A stretch of DNA of 64,000 bases from Pseudolysobacter sp964466115 (GTDB lineage: Bacteria; Pseudomonadota; Gammaproteobacteria; Xanthomonadales; Rhodanobacteraceae): positions 3,990 through 67,989 of the forward strand of contig CAYXMH010000016.1 in the NCBI GenBank assembly GCA_964466115.1. Direction: 5' to 3'. Below are positions 52,748-61,584 of this stretch, piece by piece. Position 1 is the stretch's first letter. Each line of letters starts with the position of its first letter. Made by a program: the position numbers and the translations under genes. Below the pieces are notes generated by a model, which saw nothing but the letters and a program-made list of their open reading frames with translations, ran no database searches and was not told where the DNA came from.

Positions 52748-53746
52748 ATGGATGCGTTAAGCCCACAACTTAAGCAAGCTCTCGAGCATATTGCGCTGGC
52801 TGCTACGTTAGAGCAGCTGGATGCGCTGCGCGTGTCATTGCTTGGTAAAAGCGGATTGGTTACGGAACAATTAAAAGCATTGGGCAAACTCGCACCGGAC
52901 GAGCGCAAAACGCGTGGTGCCGAGGTAAATCAGGTCAAAGAACGTTTACAAGAAGCACTGGCGGCGCGCAAAACAGCGCTCGAAGAAGTCGGTTTCAATG
53001 CGCGTTTAAGCGATGAGCGCATCGATATCACTTTACCGGGTCGCGGCGTCGAGCGCGGCGCTATCCATCCGGTTACGCGTACCTTAGGCCGCATTGTGGA
53101 TATTTTTTCTAGACTCGGTTACCAGCAAGCCGACGGCCCCGAGATCGAAGACGATTATCACAATTTCGAAGCGTTGAATTTCCCGCCGCACCATCCGGCG
53201 CGCGCGATGCACGACACGTTTTATTTTCCGGACGGGCGATTGCTGCGCACGCATACCTCGCCGGTGCAGATCCGTGCGATGAAGGGGCGCCAGCCGCCGA
53301 TTCGAATTATTGCGGCCGGTAAGGTGTATCGCAGCGATTCGGATCAAACGCACACGCCGATGTTCCACCAAGTCGAAGGGCTGCTGATTGACGAAACATC
53401 AAGCTTCGCCGATCTGAAAGGCACACTGCGCGAATTCGTCACGGCGTTCTTCGAGCGCGATTTCGAAATGCGCTTTCGTCCGAGTTATTTTCCGTTCACC
53501 GAACCTTCGGCCGAAGTCGATATTCGTTGGGATCGCGGGGATGGCAGCGAGTGTTGGCTTGAGGTTTTGGGTTGCGGCATGGTGCATCCGAATGTGCTGA
53601 AAGCCTGCCAAATTGATAGCGAGCGCTATACCGGTTTTGCGTTTGGCCTTGGCGTGGAGCGTTTTGCGATGCTGCGCTATGGCGTCAACGATCTGCGTCA
53701 GTTCTTCGAGAACGACGTGCGGTTTCTGCGACAGTTCGCAGGGTAA
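52748..53746 (+). CDS. pheS: Phenylalanyl-tRNA synthetase alpha subunit PheS
   Basis: 332 residues. N-terminal coiled-coil tRNA-binding region (LRVSLLGKSGLVTEQLKALG), class II catalytic core with GRGVERGAIHPVTRTLGRIV, LLRTHTSPVQIRAMKGRQPP, AGKVYRSDSDQTHTPMFHQV and the motif 3 GLGVERFAMLRYGVNDLR. Forms the alpha2-beta2 synthetase with PheT, whose start follows after five bases. Confidence 0.97.
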   Translation: MDALSPQLKQALEHIALAATLEQLDALRVSLLGKSGLVTEQLKALGKLAPDERKTRGAEVNQVKERLQEALAARKTALEEVGFNARLSDERIDITLPGRGVERGAIHPVTRTLGRIVDIFSRLGYQQADGPEIEDDYHNFEALNFPPHHPARAMHDTFYFPDGRLLRTHTSPVQIRAMKGRQPPIRIIAAGKVYRSDSDQTHTPMFHQVEGLLIDETSSFADLKGTLREFVTAFFERDFEMRFRPSYFPFTEPSAEVDIRWDRGDGSECWLEVLGCGMVHPNVLKACQIDSERYTGFAFGLGVERFAMLRYGVNDLRQFFENDVRFLRQFAG

Positions 53747-53751
53747 CATTT

Positions 53752-56133
53752 ATGAAATTCTCCGAAAATTGGTTGCGCGAATGGGTTAGTCCTTCGGTGG
53801 ACCAAGCCGGCCTGGTGCAGCGTTTGACGATGGCTGGACTCGAAGTTGAGTCGATCGAGCTGCTTGGGCTGTTTTTGGAAGGGGTCGTGGTTGGCGAAAT
53901 CATCGGCTGCGAAAAGCATCCGAGTGCCGATAAATTGCGTGTCTGCACAGTTAGTACCGGCACAGAAACCACACTGCAAATCGTCTGTGGGGCCGCCAAC
54001 GCGCGCGTTGGCCTTAAAGCGCCGCTAGCGACCATTGGGTCCACGTTGCCGAACGGTGTTTCGATCAAGGCTGCTGCATTGCGCGGTGTCGATTCGCAAG
54101 GCATGTTGTGCTCGGGTAAGGAATTGGGCCTAGCGGAAGATGCGTCCGGCTTATTCGAGTTGCCGTCAGACGCGCCCGTTGGCCAACCCTTTGCGACGTA
54201 CTTTCAATTGCCGGATGCGTCGATCGAAATTAAGTTGACGCCCAATCGTCCTGACTGTCTGGGTTTGCGCGGCCTGGCTTTCGAGGTTGCTGCGTTGTTC
54301 AATTGCGATGTCAGGCTGCCACGATCCACGCCAGTGCCGGTAACGAGCCAAGTCGGACGTGCGATTCGGTTGCAAGCTGGCGCTGATTGCCCGCGCTATC
54401 TTGGTCGCGCCATTTCCGGCATCAACCCGCAAGCAACCTCGCCGCTGTGGTTGGTGGAGCGGTTACGTCGTGCCGGACTGCGGTCGATCAGCGCGGTTGT
54501 CGATGTCACCAATTATGTGATGCTGGAGTCAGGTCAACCGTTGCACGCGTTTGATAACGATAAACTTGAAGGCGCCATCGTTGTGCGTGGCGCGAAATCC
54601 GGCGAAACGTTGAAACTGCTGGATGGCAATGACGCGAAATTAAACCCAGAATTTTTATTAATTGCGGATGAAAAAAATCCACTGGCGTTGGCCGGTGTGA
54701 TGGGCGGTTATGACTCCCGGGTAACCGATGCAACGCAGAATGTGTTTTTGGAAAGTGCTCATTTTTCCCCAGCGGCGGTTACTGGGCGCGCACGTAAATT
54801 GGGACTGCATACCGACGCGTCGCATCGATTCGAGCGCGGTGTTGATCCAGAACTGCCGCGTCTGGCGATTGAACGCGCCAGCGAATTGCTGATTGCGATC
54901 GCAGGCGGGCAAGCCGGTCCGATTACCGAAGCAGTATTGCCTGAGCATTTGCCGCAACGTCCACCCGTACGTTTACGTCGCACAAGGCTCGCGCGTGTGC
55001 TCGGTATGCACATTGCCGATACCGATGTGGTGCGCATTTTGACCGGATTGAGCATGCAGGTTGAAGCCGAACCCGAAGGCTGGAGCGTCACGCCACCCTC
55101 ACGCCGCTTCGATATCGAAATTGAAGAAGATTTGATTGAGGAAATCGCGCGCGTGAACGGCTACGACCAGGTGCCGGTGCATGCCCCGAGCGGGCAGTTG
55201 CGCATTGCCTTAGCACCGGAGGTGAAATTAAGCGCGGAGCAAGTGCGTGCATCCTTAACTTCACGCGGTTATTTCGAGGCGATCAATTACAGCTTTGTCG
55301 CAGCCGATTGGTTAGCGCGCTGGGGGTTGGAGCAAAGGGCTATTGCGTTGGCGAACCCGTTGTCGGCCGAACTTGGCGTTATGCGCACCAGCCTATTGCC
55401 TGGGTTAGTGGCAGCGTTGAATCACAACCGGCATCGCCAACAAGCACGGGTGCGATTATTTGAGTTAGGCAAGGTTTTTCATATGGGTTCGGCCGGGCCG
55501 GTTGAGTCCATACAGCTAGCAGGAGTGGCCTGTGGCTTGGCCGCAGCGGAAAATTGGGCGACTACTCCACGACGTGGAATGGACTTTTACGATCTTAAAG
55601 CCGATGTGGAAAGCCTGCTTGGCTTGAGCCAGTCAGCGCAGACATTGGAATTCCGGCCTGCGCAGATCACGCATTTGCATCCGGGACGTTCGGCCGAGAT
55701 ATTCTTGCGCGGCACTCGCGTGGGTTGTATCGGCAATTTGCATCCACGGTTGCAGCGCGCGTTGGATCTGGATAGCGAAGTGTATGCGTTTGAATTGGAA
55801 TACGACGCAATCGCCATGGGCGTTTTACCGCGCGCGACGGAATTGCCGCGCTATCCGTCCACCCGCAGAGACATTGCGGTTGTCGTATCAGAACAACAGG
55901 CTTATGCACAAATCCACGCCTGCATTCAACAGGCGTTGGGCCCACAATTGATCGATAGCTTCGTTTTCGATCAATACAGCGGGTCCAACTTGGAAAAAGG
56001 TGAAAAAAGTTTGGCTATTGGCTTGATTTTGCAAGACAGTTCCCGCACTCTAACGGACCAGGACGCGGATCGTTGCGTGGCAACAGCCATCGCCGCCCTG
56101 GAACGCGAGTGCAATGCGAAACTACGGGGGTAG
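53752..56133 (+). CDS. pheT: Phenylalanyl-tRNA synthetase beta subunit PheT
   Basis: 793 residues, typical full length. N-terminal MKFSENWLREWVSPSVDQAG, an OB-fold tRNA-binding domain (GEIIGCEKHPSADKLRVC), B3/B4 editing domain (RSISAVVDVTNYVMLESGQP; HAFDNDKLEG), the B5 domain, the catalytic-like core and the C-terminal FDX-ACB anticodon domain (RYPSTRRDIAVVVSEQQAYA). One base separates its stop from ihfA. Confidence 0.97.
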   Translation: MKFSENWLREWVSPSVDQAGLVQRLTMAGLEVESIELLGLFLEGVVVGEIIGCEKHPSADKLRVCTVSTGTETTLQIVCGAANARVGLKAPLATIGSTLPNGVSIKAAALRGVDSQGMLCSGKELGLAEDASGLFELPSDAPVGQPFATYFQLPDASIEIKLTPNRPDCLGLRGLAFEVAALFNCDVRLPRSTPVPVTSQVGRAIRLQAGADCPRYLGRAISGINPQATSPLWLVERLRRAGLRSISAVVDVTNYVMLESGQPLHAFDNDKLEGAIVVRGAKSGETLKLLDGNDAKLNPEFLLIADEKNPLALAGVMGGYDSRVTDATQNVFLESAHFSPAAVTGRARKLGLHTDASHRFERGVDPELPRLAIERASELLIAIAGGQAGPITEAVLPEHLPQRPPVRLRRTRLARVLGMHIADTDVVRILTGLSMQVEAEPEGWSVTPPSRRFDIEIEEDLIEEIARVNGYDQVPVHAPSGQLRIALAPEVKLSAEQVRASLTSRGYFEAINYSFVAADWLARWGLEQRAIALANPLSAELGVMRTSLLPGLVAALNHNRHRQQARVRLFELGKVFHMGSAGPVESIQLAGVACGLAAAENWATTPRRGMDFYDLKADVESLLGLSQSAQTLEFRPAQITHLHPGRSAEIFLRGTRVGCIGNLHPRLQRALDLDSEVYAFELEYDAIAMGVLPRATELPRYPSTRRDIAVVVSEQQAYAQIHACIQQALGPQLIDSFVFDQYSGSNLEKGEKSLAIGLILQDSSRTLTDQDADRCVATAIAALERECNAKLRG

Positions 56134-56134
56134 C

Positions 56135-56434
56135 ATGGCGTTGACCAAGGCGGAAATGGCCGAACGTTTGTTCACCGACGTCGGCTTGAATAAGCGCGAA
56201 GCAAAAGAGTTCGTCGATGTGTTTTTCGACGCGGTGCGTGAAGCATTGGAGCGTGGGGAGCAAGTGAAATTGTCCGGTTTCGGCAATTTCGATTTGCGCC
56301 GGAAAAACCAACGCCCGGGCAGGAACCCAAAAACCGGCGAGGAGATTCCCATCTCCGCACGCCGCGTGGTAACGTTCCGTCCAGGGCAAAAACTAAAGGT
56401 CCGAGTCGAATCGTATGCTGGACCAGGGCAGTAA
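56135..56434 (+). CDS. ihfA: Integration host factor alpha subunit
   Basis: 99 residues from the ATG at 56135; the longer frame begins inside pheT. DNA-bending protein of the HU family. IHF-alpha features: MALTKAEMAERLFTDVGLNK, FFDAVREALERGEQVKLSGF, the beta-arm with RPGRNPKTGEEIPISARRVV, and FRPGQKLKVRVESY. IHF regulates transcription and replication and contributes to sigma-54 and T4P/T2SS gene control in many species. The final bases overlap the merR start by 20. Confidence 0.96.
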   Translation: MALTKAEMAERLFTDVGLNKREAKEFVDVFFDAVREALERGEQVKLSGFGNFDLRRKNQRPGRNPKTGEEIPISARRVVTFRPGQKLKVRVESYAGPGQ

Positions 56435-56771
56435 TAGCGAACTACCGGTAATACCGGCCAAACGCTATTTCACGATCGGAGAGGTCAGTGATCTGTGTGG
56501 CGTTAAGCCGCACGTGCTGCGCTATTGGGAACAGGAGTTCACCAATCTCAAGCCGGTAAAACGCCGCGGCAACCGCCGTTATTACCAGCGCCACGATGTG
56601 CTGATGATCCGCCAAATCCGCAGTCTGTTATACGACCAGGGTTTCACCATTACCGGCGCGCGCCAGCGGCTGGATGGGCAACAGACCAAGGTTGAAGTCA
56701 ATATGTCCAACCAGATCGTGCGCCAGGTACGCCAAGAGTTGGAAGAGGTGTTGCAGATTTTGCGGCGCTAG
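56415..56771 (+). CDS. MerR-family transcriptional regulator downstream of ihfA
   Basis: 118 residues, start overlapping ihfA by 20 bases. N-terminal winged HTH of MerR type: YFTIGEVSDLCGVKPHVLRY, WEQEFTNLKPVKRRGNRRYY, then a short helical tail (IRQIRSLLYDQGFTITGARQ). It lacks metal-binding cysteines. This MerR gene after pheST-ihfA is widespread in gammaproteobacteria, but its targets are unknown. It converges with greB. Confidence 0.9.
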   Translation: MLDQGSNSELPVIPAKRYFTIGEVSDLCGVKPHVLRYWEQEFTNLKPVKRRGNRRYYQRHDVLMIRQIRSLLYDQGFTITGARQRLDGQQTKVEVNMSNQIVRQVRQELEEVLQILRR

Positions 56772-56798
56772 TCAGCTGCGTAATCGATCTGAATGGGT

Positions 56799-57317
56799 TT
56801 ATTGAGTGTTTCCTGGCGCATTTTCGTAACTGACCGCCAGCACCGTGAAGGTCACGCGTCCATCCGGCAGTTCCACCTCAAATTCTTCGTCTTTGCGTTT
56901 CTTAAGTGCAGCCCGCGCTAACGGCGAGTCGACGCTGATGAACCCGAGCTGCGCATCGATTTCATCGGGGCCGACAATGCGGTAACAAACAATATCGCCA
57001 TTTTCATGTTCCAGTTGCAGCCATGCTCCGAAAAAAACCGCATCTCGATCGTGCGGTTTATCGTGAATGATCTTAAGAACATCGAGCCGTTTGCTTAAGT
57101 AGCGCACGCGCCGATCGATCTCACCCAGTTGTTTTTTTCGGTAGATATACTCGGCGTTCTCCGACCGATCGCCTTCCGCGGCCGCGGCGGACAATGCGGC
57201 GACCACTTCCGGGCGCAATTTGCTCCACAGATGTTTCAATTCTTCCGTCAAGCGCCGGTGGCCTGCTGGCGTTATGTACGGGGAAGAATGCGCAGCAGCG
57301 GGGCGCCAGCGACTCAT
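56799..57317 (-). CDS. greB: Transcription elongation factor GreB
   Basis: 172 residues. N-terminal coiled coil with the catalytic acidic tip in AAEGDRSENAEYIYRKKQLG, then RRVRYLSKRLDVLKII and a C-terminal FKBP-like domain (ENGDIVCYRIVGPDEIDAQL; SVDSPLARAALKKRKDEEFE). The KRLDVLKII and RIVGPDE features favour GreB over GreA. GreB reactivates backtracked RNA polymerase. A single-gene unit between convergent merR and the divergent transglycosylase. Confidence 0.92.
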   Translation of the reverse strand: MSRWRPAAAHSSPYITPAGHRRLTEELKHLWSKLRPEVVAALSAAAAEGDRSENAEYIYRKKQLGEIDRRVRYLSKRLDVLKIIHDKPHDRDAVFFGAWLQLEHENGDIVCYRIVGPDEIDAQLGFISVDSPLARAALKKRKDEEFEVELPDGRVTFTVLAVSYENAPGNTQ

Positions 57318-57486
57318 GAAGAATTCCTACTCATACATTTAGCCTAAGCTTATTGGAGTTGATTTTGCATCTGCATTATCCATGGGATTGCGTTTGCGCG
57401 CGCAAGACGGTGTTGATAAAGGCGATAGGGAATTGCATCGAGAAAAAGACAGTTGTCGAAGTGCCTTGCGCTGTGTACCTTTAGGC

Positions 57487-59010
57487 ATGGCTCGTTTATG
57501 GGTATCAATCAAAATGTTGCATTTTCGTTGGCCGTTAAGTGTGTTGGTTTGCTTAAGTATCTTTGGGTGCGCCGCGTCCGCATCGCGTACGCATGAGTCG
57601 GGCTCGTCATTTGTGGCCAGCGCGGATGATGCGTTGATCGCGCAATTGTATGCCAAGCTCGACGCCGCGGATAAGCGCTATATTGCTGGAATCGAGCTTG
57701 AACGCAGCAACGAAACGGCTCGAGGCCTCGCCGAAATGAAAGCGGCCTTGGACGACCTGCAGTCCGCGGCCGTAAGCTGTGCTGTTCAGAAAGGCTGTGA
57801 GGTGCAGAAGTTTTTCTCGACCTTTGACCATTTGCTGCGCATCCACAGCGAAACGTTCGGTGACGATTCACAACTGCCGATCTTAAGCAACGACGATCCG
57901 GAATCCATCGCGGAACTCAGCGCTACCTCGCCCGTGGCTGCGGCAGTGCCGGAAACTTCGCGCAGCGCCGCCTTGCTTAACGGCCGGCAGCTGTCGGAAT
58001 TGATTGCGCTGAATGCGCCGATCAAAGCCGGGATTGAGGAATGGTTAACCCAATTGCGGCCCAATTTGATGGTCGCTTATGAGAATTATCAGTACATGCG
58101 TTACAAAATGGGTCCGGAATACAAAAAAGCCGGCCTACCGGAAGCCATCTTATTCGGCATTTTAGCGAAGGAGTCCGGTGGCAAGGTGCATGCGGTTTCC
58201 CGTTCCGGCGCAAGCGGACCGCTGCAATTTATGTACGCCACCGGATTGCGTTTTGGCCTAAGTACCGTTAATGGATTCGATCAGCGCTTTGATCCCGAAT
58301 TGGCGACGCGCGCCAACGCGGCGTATTTGAACGAGCAGCTTAAAATCTTCAATAACAATCTTGAGTTGGTATTAAGCGCCTACAACGCCGGCGAAGGTTA
58401 CATCCAACGTTTGGCTGGGCGTGCGCCCACGACGAATTTCTGGGATCCAAAATTGTATTTCGAATTGCCGGAAGAAACGCGCGATTACGTGCCGCGGGTA
58501 TTGGCCGCTGCGATTTTGTATATGCACCCCGAGCGCTATCATTTGGAATTTCCGAAGCTCGATGGTCGGCCCGGCAGCATTACCTTGAAAGCGCCCACCT
58601 CGTTAGCGGAGTTGACCGTTTGCCTTGGTAGCGAAGGCAACCCCAATGGGTGGTTTCGTACGTTGCGCAATCTCAATCCGGCGTTGGACCCGCAAGTTCG
58701 CCAACCGGAAGGCGCGCATCTGGATGTGCCGCAGCGACTGGTTGGCGTTTATGCAAAATCTTGCCAAACGGGCGCGTGGCCGACGCTTGCCAGCGATTTG
58801 CATTCGGCAGTGCAGCCGGTGGTGCCGCGGCGCGAGGTTGCCAGTGTCAAACCGGTACACGTGGTGAAGAAAGGCGAGACTTTGGCCAGCATTGCGCAAA
58901 AATTACGCTGCGGTAGCTCGCGCGACCTTGCCAGTTTGAACCACATCAAGCCCCCGCAATACGCGCTTCATGTGGGGCAAACACTGCAGGTGGCGGGTTG
59001 TCGGAATTAA
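57487..59010 (+). CDS. Membrane-bound lytic murein transglycosylase with LysM (MltD-like)
   Basis: 507 residues from the ATG at 57487; another in-frame ATG at 57514 gives a shorter leader, and neither has a strong Shine-Dalgarno. Lipoprotein-like signal (PLSVLVCLSIFGCAAS, probable Cys anchor). The SLT catalytic domain has the glutamate in GILAKESGGKVHAVS, SGASGPLQFMYATG and LVLSAYNAGEGYIQRLAGR. The C-terminus is a LysM module (VHVVKKGETLASIAQKLRCG). It cleaves peptidoglycan glycan strands and would act in wall remodelling or insertion of envelope complexes. Confidence 0.88.
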   Translation: MARLWVSIKMLHFRWPLSVLVCLSIFGCAASASRTHESGSSFVASADDALIAQLYAKLDAADKRYIAGIELERSNETARGLAEMKAALDDLQSAAVSCAVQKGCEVQKFFSTFDHLLRIHSETFGDDSQLPILSNDDPESIAELSATSPVAAAVPETSRSAALLNGRQLSELIALNAPIKAGIEEWLTQLRPNLMVAYENYQYMRYKMGPEYKKAGLPEAILFGILAKESGGKVHAVSRSGASGPLQFMYATGLRFGLSTVNGFDQRFDPELATRANAAYLNEQLKIFNNNLELVLSAYNAGEGYIQRLAGRAPTTNFWDPKLYFELPEETRDYVPRVLAAAILYMHPERYHLEFPKLDGRPGSITLKAPTSLAELTVCLGSEGNPNGWFRTLRNLNPALDPQVRQPEGAHLDVPQRLVGVYAKSCQTGAWPTLASDLHSAVQPVVPRREVASVKPVHVVKKGETLASIAQKLRCGSSRDLASLNHIKPPQYALHVGQTLQVAGCRN

Positions 59011-59015
59011 AAACC

Positions 59016-59459
59016 TTACGCTGCCGTCGTTAACCACTGGTTGATCGTATTGTTCGTCGTCGAGGTTTTCAGTGACTCTTTCAATTCGCGCAATATTCGG
59101 ATCAATTGCCGGTGCACCGCTTGGATCTCGGAGAACTGCGCGTCTTTGGTCTCAAGATAGGCAACCGTGAACCACAAAGCAATGCCGCGTAAGCGGACTA
59201 CCGGATTGTCGGATTTCATGCGCGTGAAGCCAATGTCGGTACCGGCGCCCCACAATTGGTACTTTTGCTGTTCGGACGGCGTTGCATACAAATGTGGAAA
59301 TTCGCATTTGGATGCGATGGCCAACTCTTTTATCACCAACTCGGCCAGTTGACGGCGCGTGGCAATCGGTAAAGCCACGATGGTTTTTTCGATTTCCCGA
59401 AATTGGCGATTAAGCTGAATTGAGCGGCTCATCGAGATTAGGCGCGTAACGATCTGCAT
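59016..59459 (-). CDS. Conserved-looking protein of unknown function
   Basis: 147 residues; no signal peptide or membrane segment and no family I recognise. The protein appears alpha-helical, with basic N-terminus (RLISMSRSIQLNRQFREIEK), a middle containing WGAGTDIGFTRMKSDNPVVR, and a helical end (AVHRQLIRILRELKESLKT) then a Thr/Asn-rich tail. It lies six bases from the convergent transglycosylase stop, with a 220-bp AT-rich gap upstream that probably carries its promoter. Confidence 0.6.
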   Translation of the reverse strand: MQIVTRLISMSRSIQLNRQFREIEKTIVALPIATRRQLAELVIKELAIASKCEFPHLYATPSEQQKYQLWGAGTDIGFTRMKSDNPVVRLRGIALWFTVAYLETKDAQFSEIQAVHRQLIRILRELKESLKTSTTNNTINQWLTTAA

Positions 59460-59679
59460 ATTGCTACCTCTACAGTTACAATGTGGTTGCCGTGACGTTG
59501 TCTATCAATAAAACCCAATATAAGCCAAAAACGTATTCCACAGTGCAGAGAGTACGTCACATTTCGACTCTTGTGGTCAGTGGTTGACAAAATGTTGCTG
59601 AAGTTTGCAATTGTAATACGGGTTGAAACTCAGTGAACCCTTGAAAAGTCTCAAAAACGGGTATGAACGCCCTTTGTCT

Positions 59680-60534
59680 TTAAGGCTGGGTATTGAAGAC
59701 CCGAGCGAACGATTGCCCGACTTTAACCGCACAGTCGGGTTTTAAGGTGGGGTCGAGCGTCACACGACCCGGGGGAAACAACAAAACCACGGTAGACCCC
59801 ATATTAAAGCGGCCAAGTTCTTGAAATCGTTGCAAGGTGATACCGCGGTTGCGATAGTCCTTGCGCACGAGGCGGTTGGCGTAGGGTGGAATTTCAAGTC
59901 CGCCCCATACGGTTTCCACGCTGGAAACCAACATGGCCCCGACCAATGCCACCACAAAGGGTCCTTCCGGTGCCTCGAAATGGCAGATCAGCCGCTCATT
60001 GCGGGCGAACAATCGCGGCACCGCGTTCACCGTAAAAGGCGCGACGCTGAAAAGGCGGCCGGGAACATGGACGGTTTCCACCAAGGCGCCGGTCCACGGC
60101 ATATGCACGCGATGATAGTCGCGCGGGGAAAGATAAATCGTCGCGAACTGGCCTTGTTGGTACGTTGCGGCCATAGTGGGATCGGCAAGAAACTCCGCTA
60201 CGCTGTAGTTCTGGCCTTTGGCCTGCACGATGCGGCCCGCGCTGATCGCACCGATTTGGCTAATGCGCCCATCGGCCGGTTGCAACAGCGTGTGCGGATC
60301 GGCATTGGCTGCGCGTGCCGTCGGTTTTAAGGAGCGCGTAAAAAAGGCGTTGAAATGCACATACTGGTTAATGTCCGCTTCATTCGCTTCGCTAAGGTCA
60401 ACCGCGTAACGCTGGGTAATTTGTCGGATCAGGAAGTTTTTCCAAGGCTTGAACCGCCAGCGTGTGGCGAAGTAGACCACCCGCGACAACAAACGATGGG
60501 GCAAACAATACTGCAGCAGTACGGATGGGCGCAT
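59680..60534 (-). CDS. psd: Phosphatidylserine decarboxylase proenzyme
   Basis: 284 residues. PSD makes phosphatidylethanolamine. Motifs: the family region FVHFNAFFTRSLKPTAR-like (HFNAFFTRSLKP), LQPADGRISQIGAI, FATIYLSPRDYHRVHMPWTG, and near the C-terminus the autocleavage site FNMGSTVVLLFPPG, where the Gly-Ser bond is cut to give the pyruvoyl group (MGST instead of the common LGST). Twenty bases separate it from the SCO gene upstream. Confidence 0.95.
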   Translation of the reverse strand: MRPSVLLQYCLPHRLLSRVVYFATRWRFKPWKNFLIRQITQRYAVDLSEANEADINQYVHFNAFFTRSLKPTARAANADPHTLLQPADGRISQIGAISAGRIVQAKGQNYSVAEFLADPTMAATYQQGQFATIYLSPRDYHRVHMPWTGALVETVHVPGRLFSVAPFTVNAVPRLFARNERLICHFEAPEGPFVVALVGAMLVSSVETVWGGLEIPPYANRLVRKDYRNRGITLQRFQELGRFNMGSTVVLLFPPGRVTLDPTLKPDCAVKVGQSFARVFNTQP

Positions 60535-60554
60535 AAGATCGATCGTTGATTTTG

Positions 60555-61199
60555 TCAGTTGGCGCCGTTCAGTAGCGTTTTCAGGTCGGCGAGAATCGGC
60601 TCGGCCGTCAATGGCGGGCGAAACAAACCGATCAATTCAGCTTGGGGGTTGATAATGGCCGCAGATGCGCTGTGGTCTATTTGCACTTCGCCATTCGGCC
60701 CTATGGTGCGGCTGTAGACCAGGCCCAGGGCGCGCGTAAGCCGGTTAAGATCGTCATCACTGCCGGTGGCGGCCCGGAAGTCAGGGCTGAAATAGGCAAC
60801 GTATCCGGCCAGTTGCTCCGGCGTATCGCGTTGCGGATCAATCGAAATAAAATCGATGCGCAGTTGTTGATCCAGATGCAATTGAGTGAGCTCGGACCAC
60901 ACGTGCTTGAAAACCGCCAAGGTGGTCGGGCAGACATCGGGGCAGGTGGTGTAGCCGAAAAATAGGATTGTCCAATGGCCGCGCCAATCGTCCTTGCCGT
61001 ACGGTTTTCCTTGGGACTGCGTAAGCTGGAAGTCAGGCACTTCGCGCGGCTCGGGATAGAGTAGAGCGGCAATCAATGGCGGCGGTGTATCGGGAGTGAA
61101 CTGTCGACTGCCTAGCCACAGTCCAAGGCCGCTGGCAAAAGCGGCGATCAGGACCAAAACAATGGGCAGCGAGCGTGCAGAGGAGGAGGCGTGATTCAT
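60555..61199 (-). CDS. SCO1/SenC-family copper protein
   Basis: 214 residues. N-terminal membrane anchor (LPIVLVLIAAFASGLGLWLG), thioredoxin-like fold with the copper-binding cysteines C86 and C90 in FGYTTCPDVCPTTLAV, and the third ligand His in the segment QIDHSASAAIINPQ. SCO proteins deliver copper to cytochrome oxidase CuA or act as thiol reductases. No oxidase gene is adjacent. Probably co-transcribed with psd. Confidence 0.92.
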   Translation of the reverse strand: MNHASSSARSLPIVLVLIAAFASGLGLWLGSRQFTPDTPPPLIAALLYPEPREVPDFQLTQSQGKPYGKDDWRGHWTILFFGYTTCPDVCPTTLAVFKHVWSELTQLHLDQQLRIDFISIDPQRDTPEQLAGYVAYFSPDFRAATGSDDDLNRLTRALGLVYSRTIGPNGEVQIDHSASAAIINPQAELIGLFRPPLTAEPILADLKTLLNGAN

Positions 61200-61584
61200 C
61201 AGGCGATTATAGCGGAATCACATATGACCGACCTTCATCGCTGTAATCGCAGTTTACGATAATGAATCGTCACCTTGTCGTGTGCAACGCAATGCTTTTG
61301 TAGGTATTTCGCTACCCGATGAATGCAGACCACTACAAGAACGCGTAGGGTGCAATACCCGAAGGGCATTGCACCGCATAAACCCACGGAGAGCATCAAG
61401 CCATGCCGATCTGTCGAGGTTTAATTTCCGAAGGTGGCTGTAGTTAGAATCATTTGGTGGCCTCGATGCATACGGTGCAATGCCCTTCGGGTATTGCACC
61501 CTACCGAACCCACCCTACGCGTTGCGGCGGAAACTGCTGCGCGGGTTCCGCCTTACATCATTACACCTTATGGCCTTTACGACC
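61200..61584. other. Intergenic region made mostly of palindromic repeat
   Basis: 385 bp between the RHS gene stop and the SCO gene start. About 180 bp are the repeat element at 61345-61523; the rest shows no convincing gene. No immunity gene for the RHS protein is visible here. Confidence 0.6.
61345..61504. repeat. GTAGGGTGC-family palindromic repeat, copy 3 (perfect 32-bp arms)
   Basis: Arms 61345-61376 and 61473-61504 are exact 32-nt inverted repeats separated by 96 nt; each arm folds on itself. Further on, CCCACCCTACGCGTTG at 61509-61524 repeats the outer sequence ACGCGTAGGGTG found at 61341-61352. The unit looks like a small transposon-like or REP-type element. Confidence 0.8.

Noticed and set aside
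61254..61499. 81-residue minus-strand frame as immunity gene for the RHS protein
   Set aside because: It runs across the palindromic repeat and its translation derives largely from repeat sequence; no domain or plausible start.
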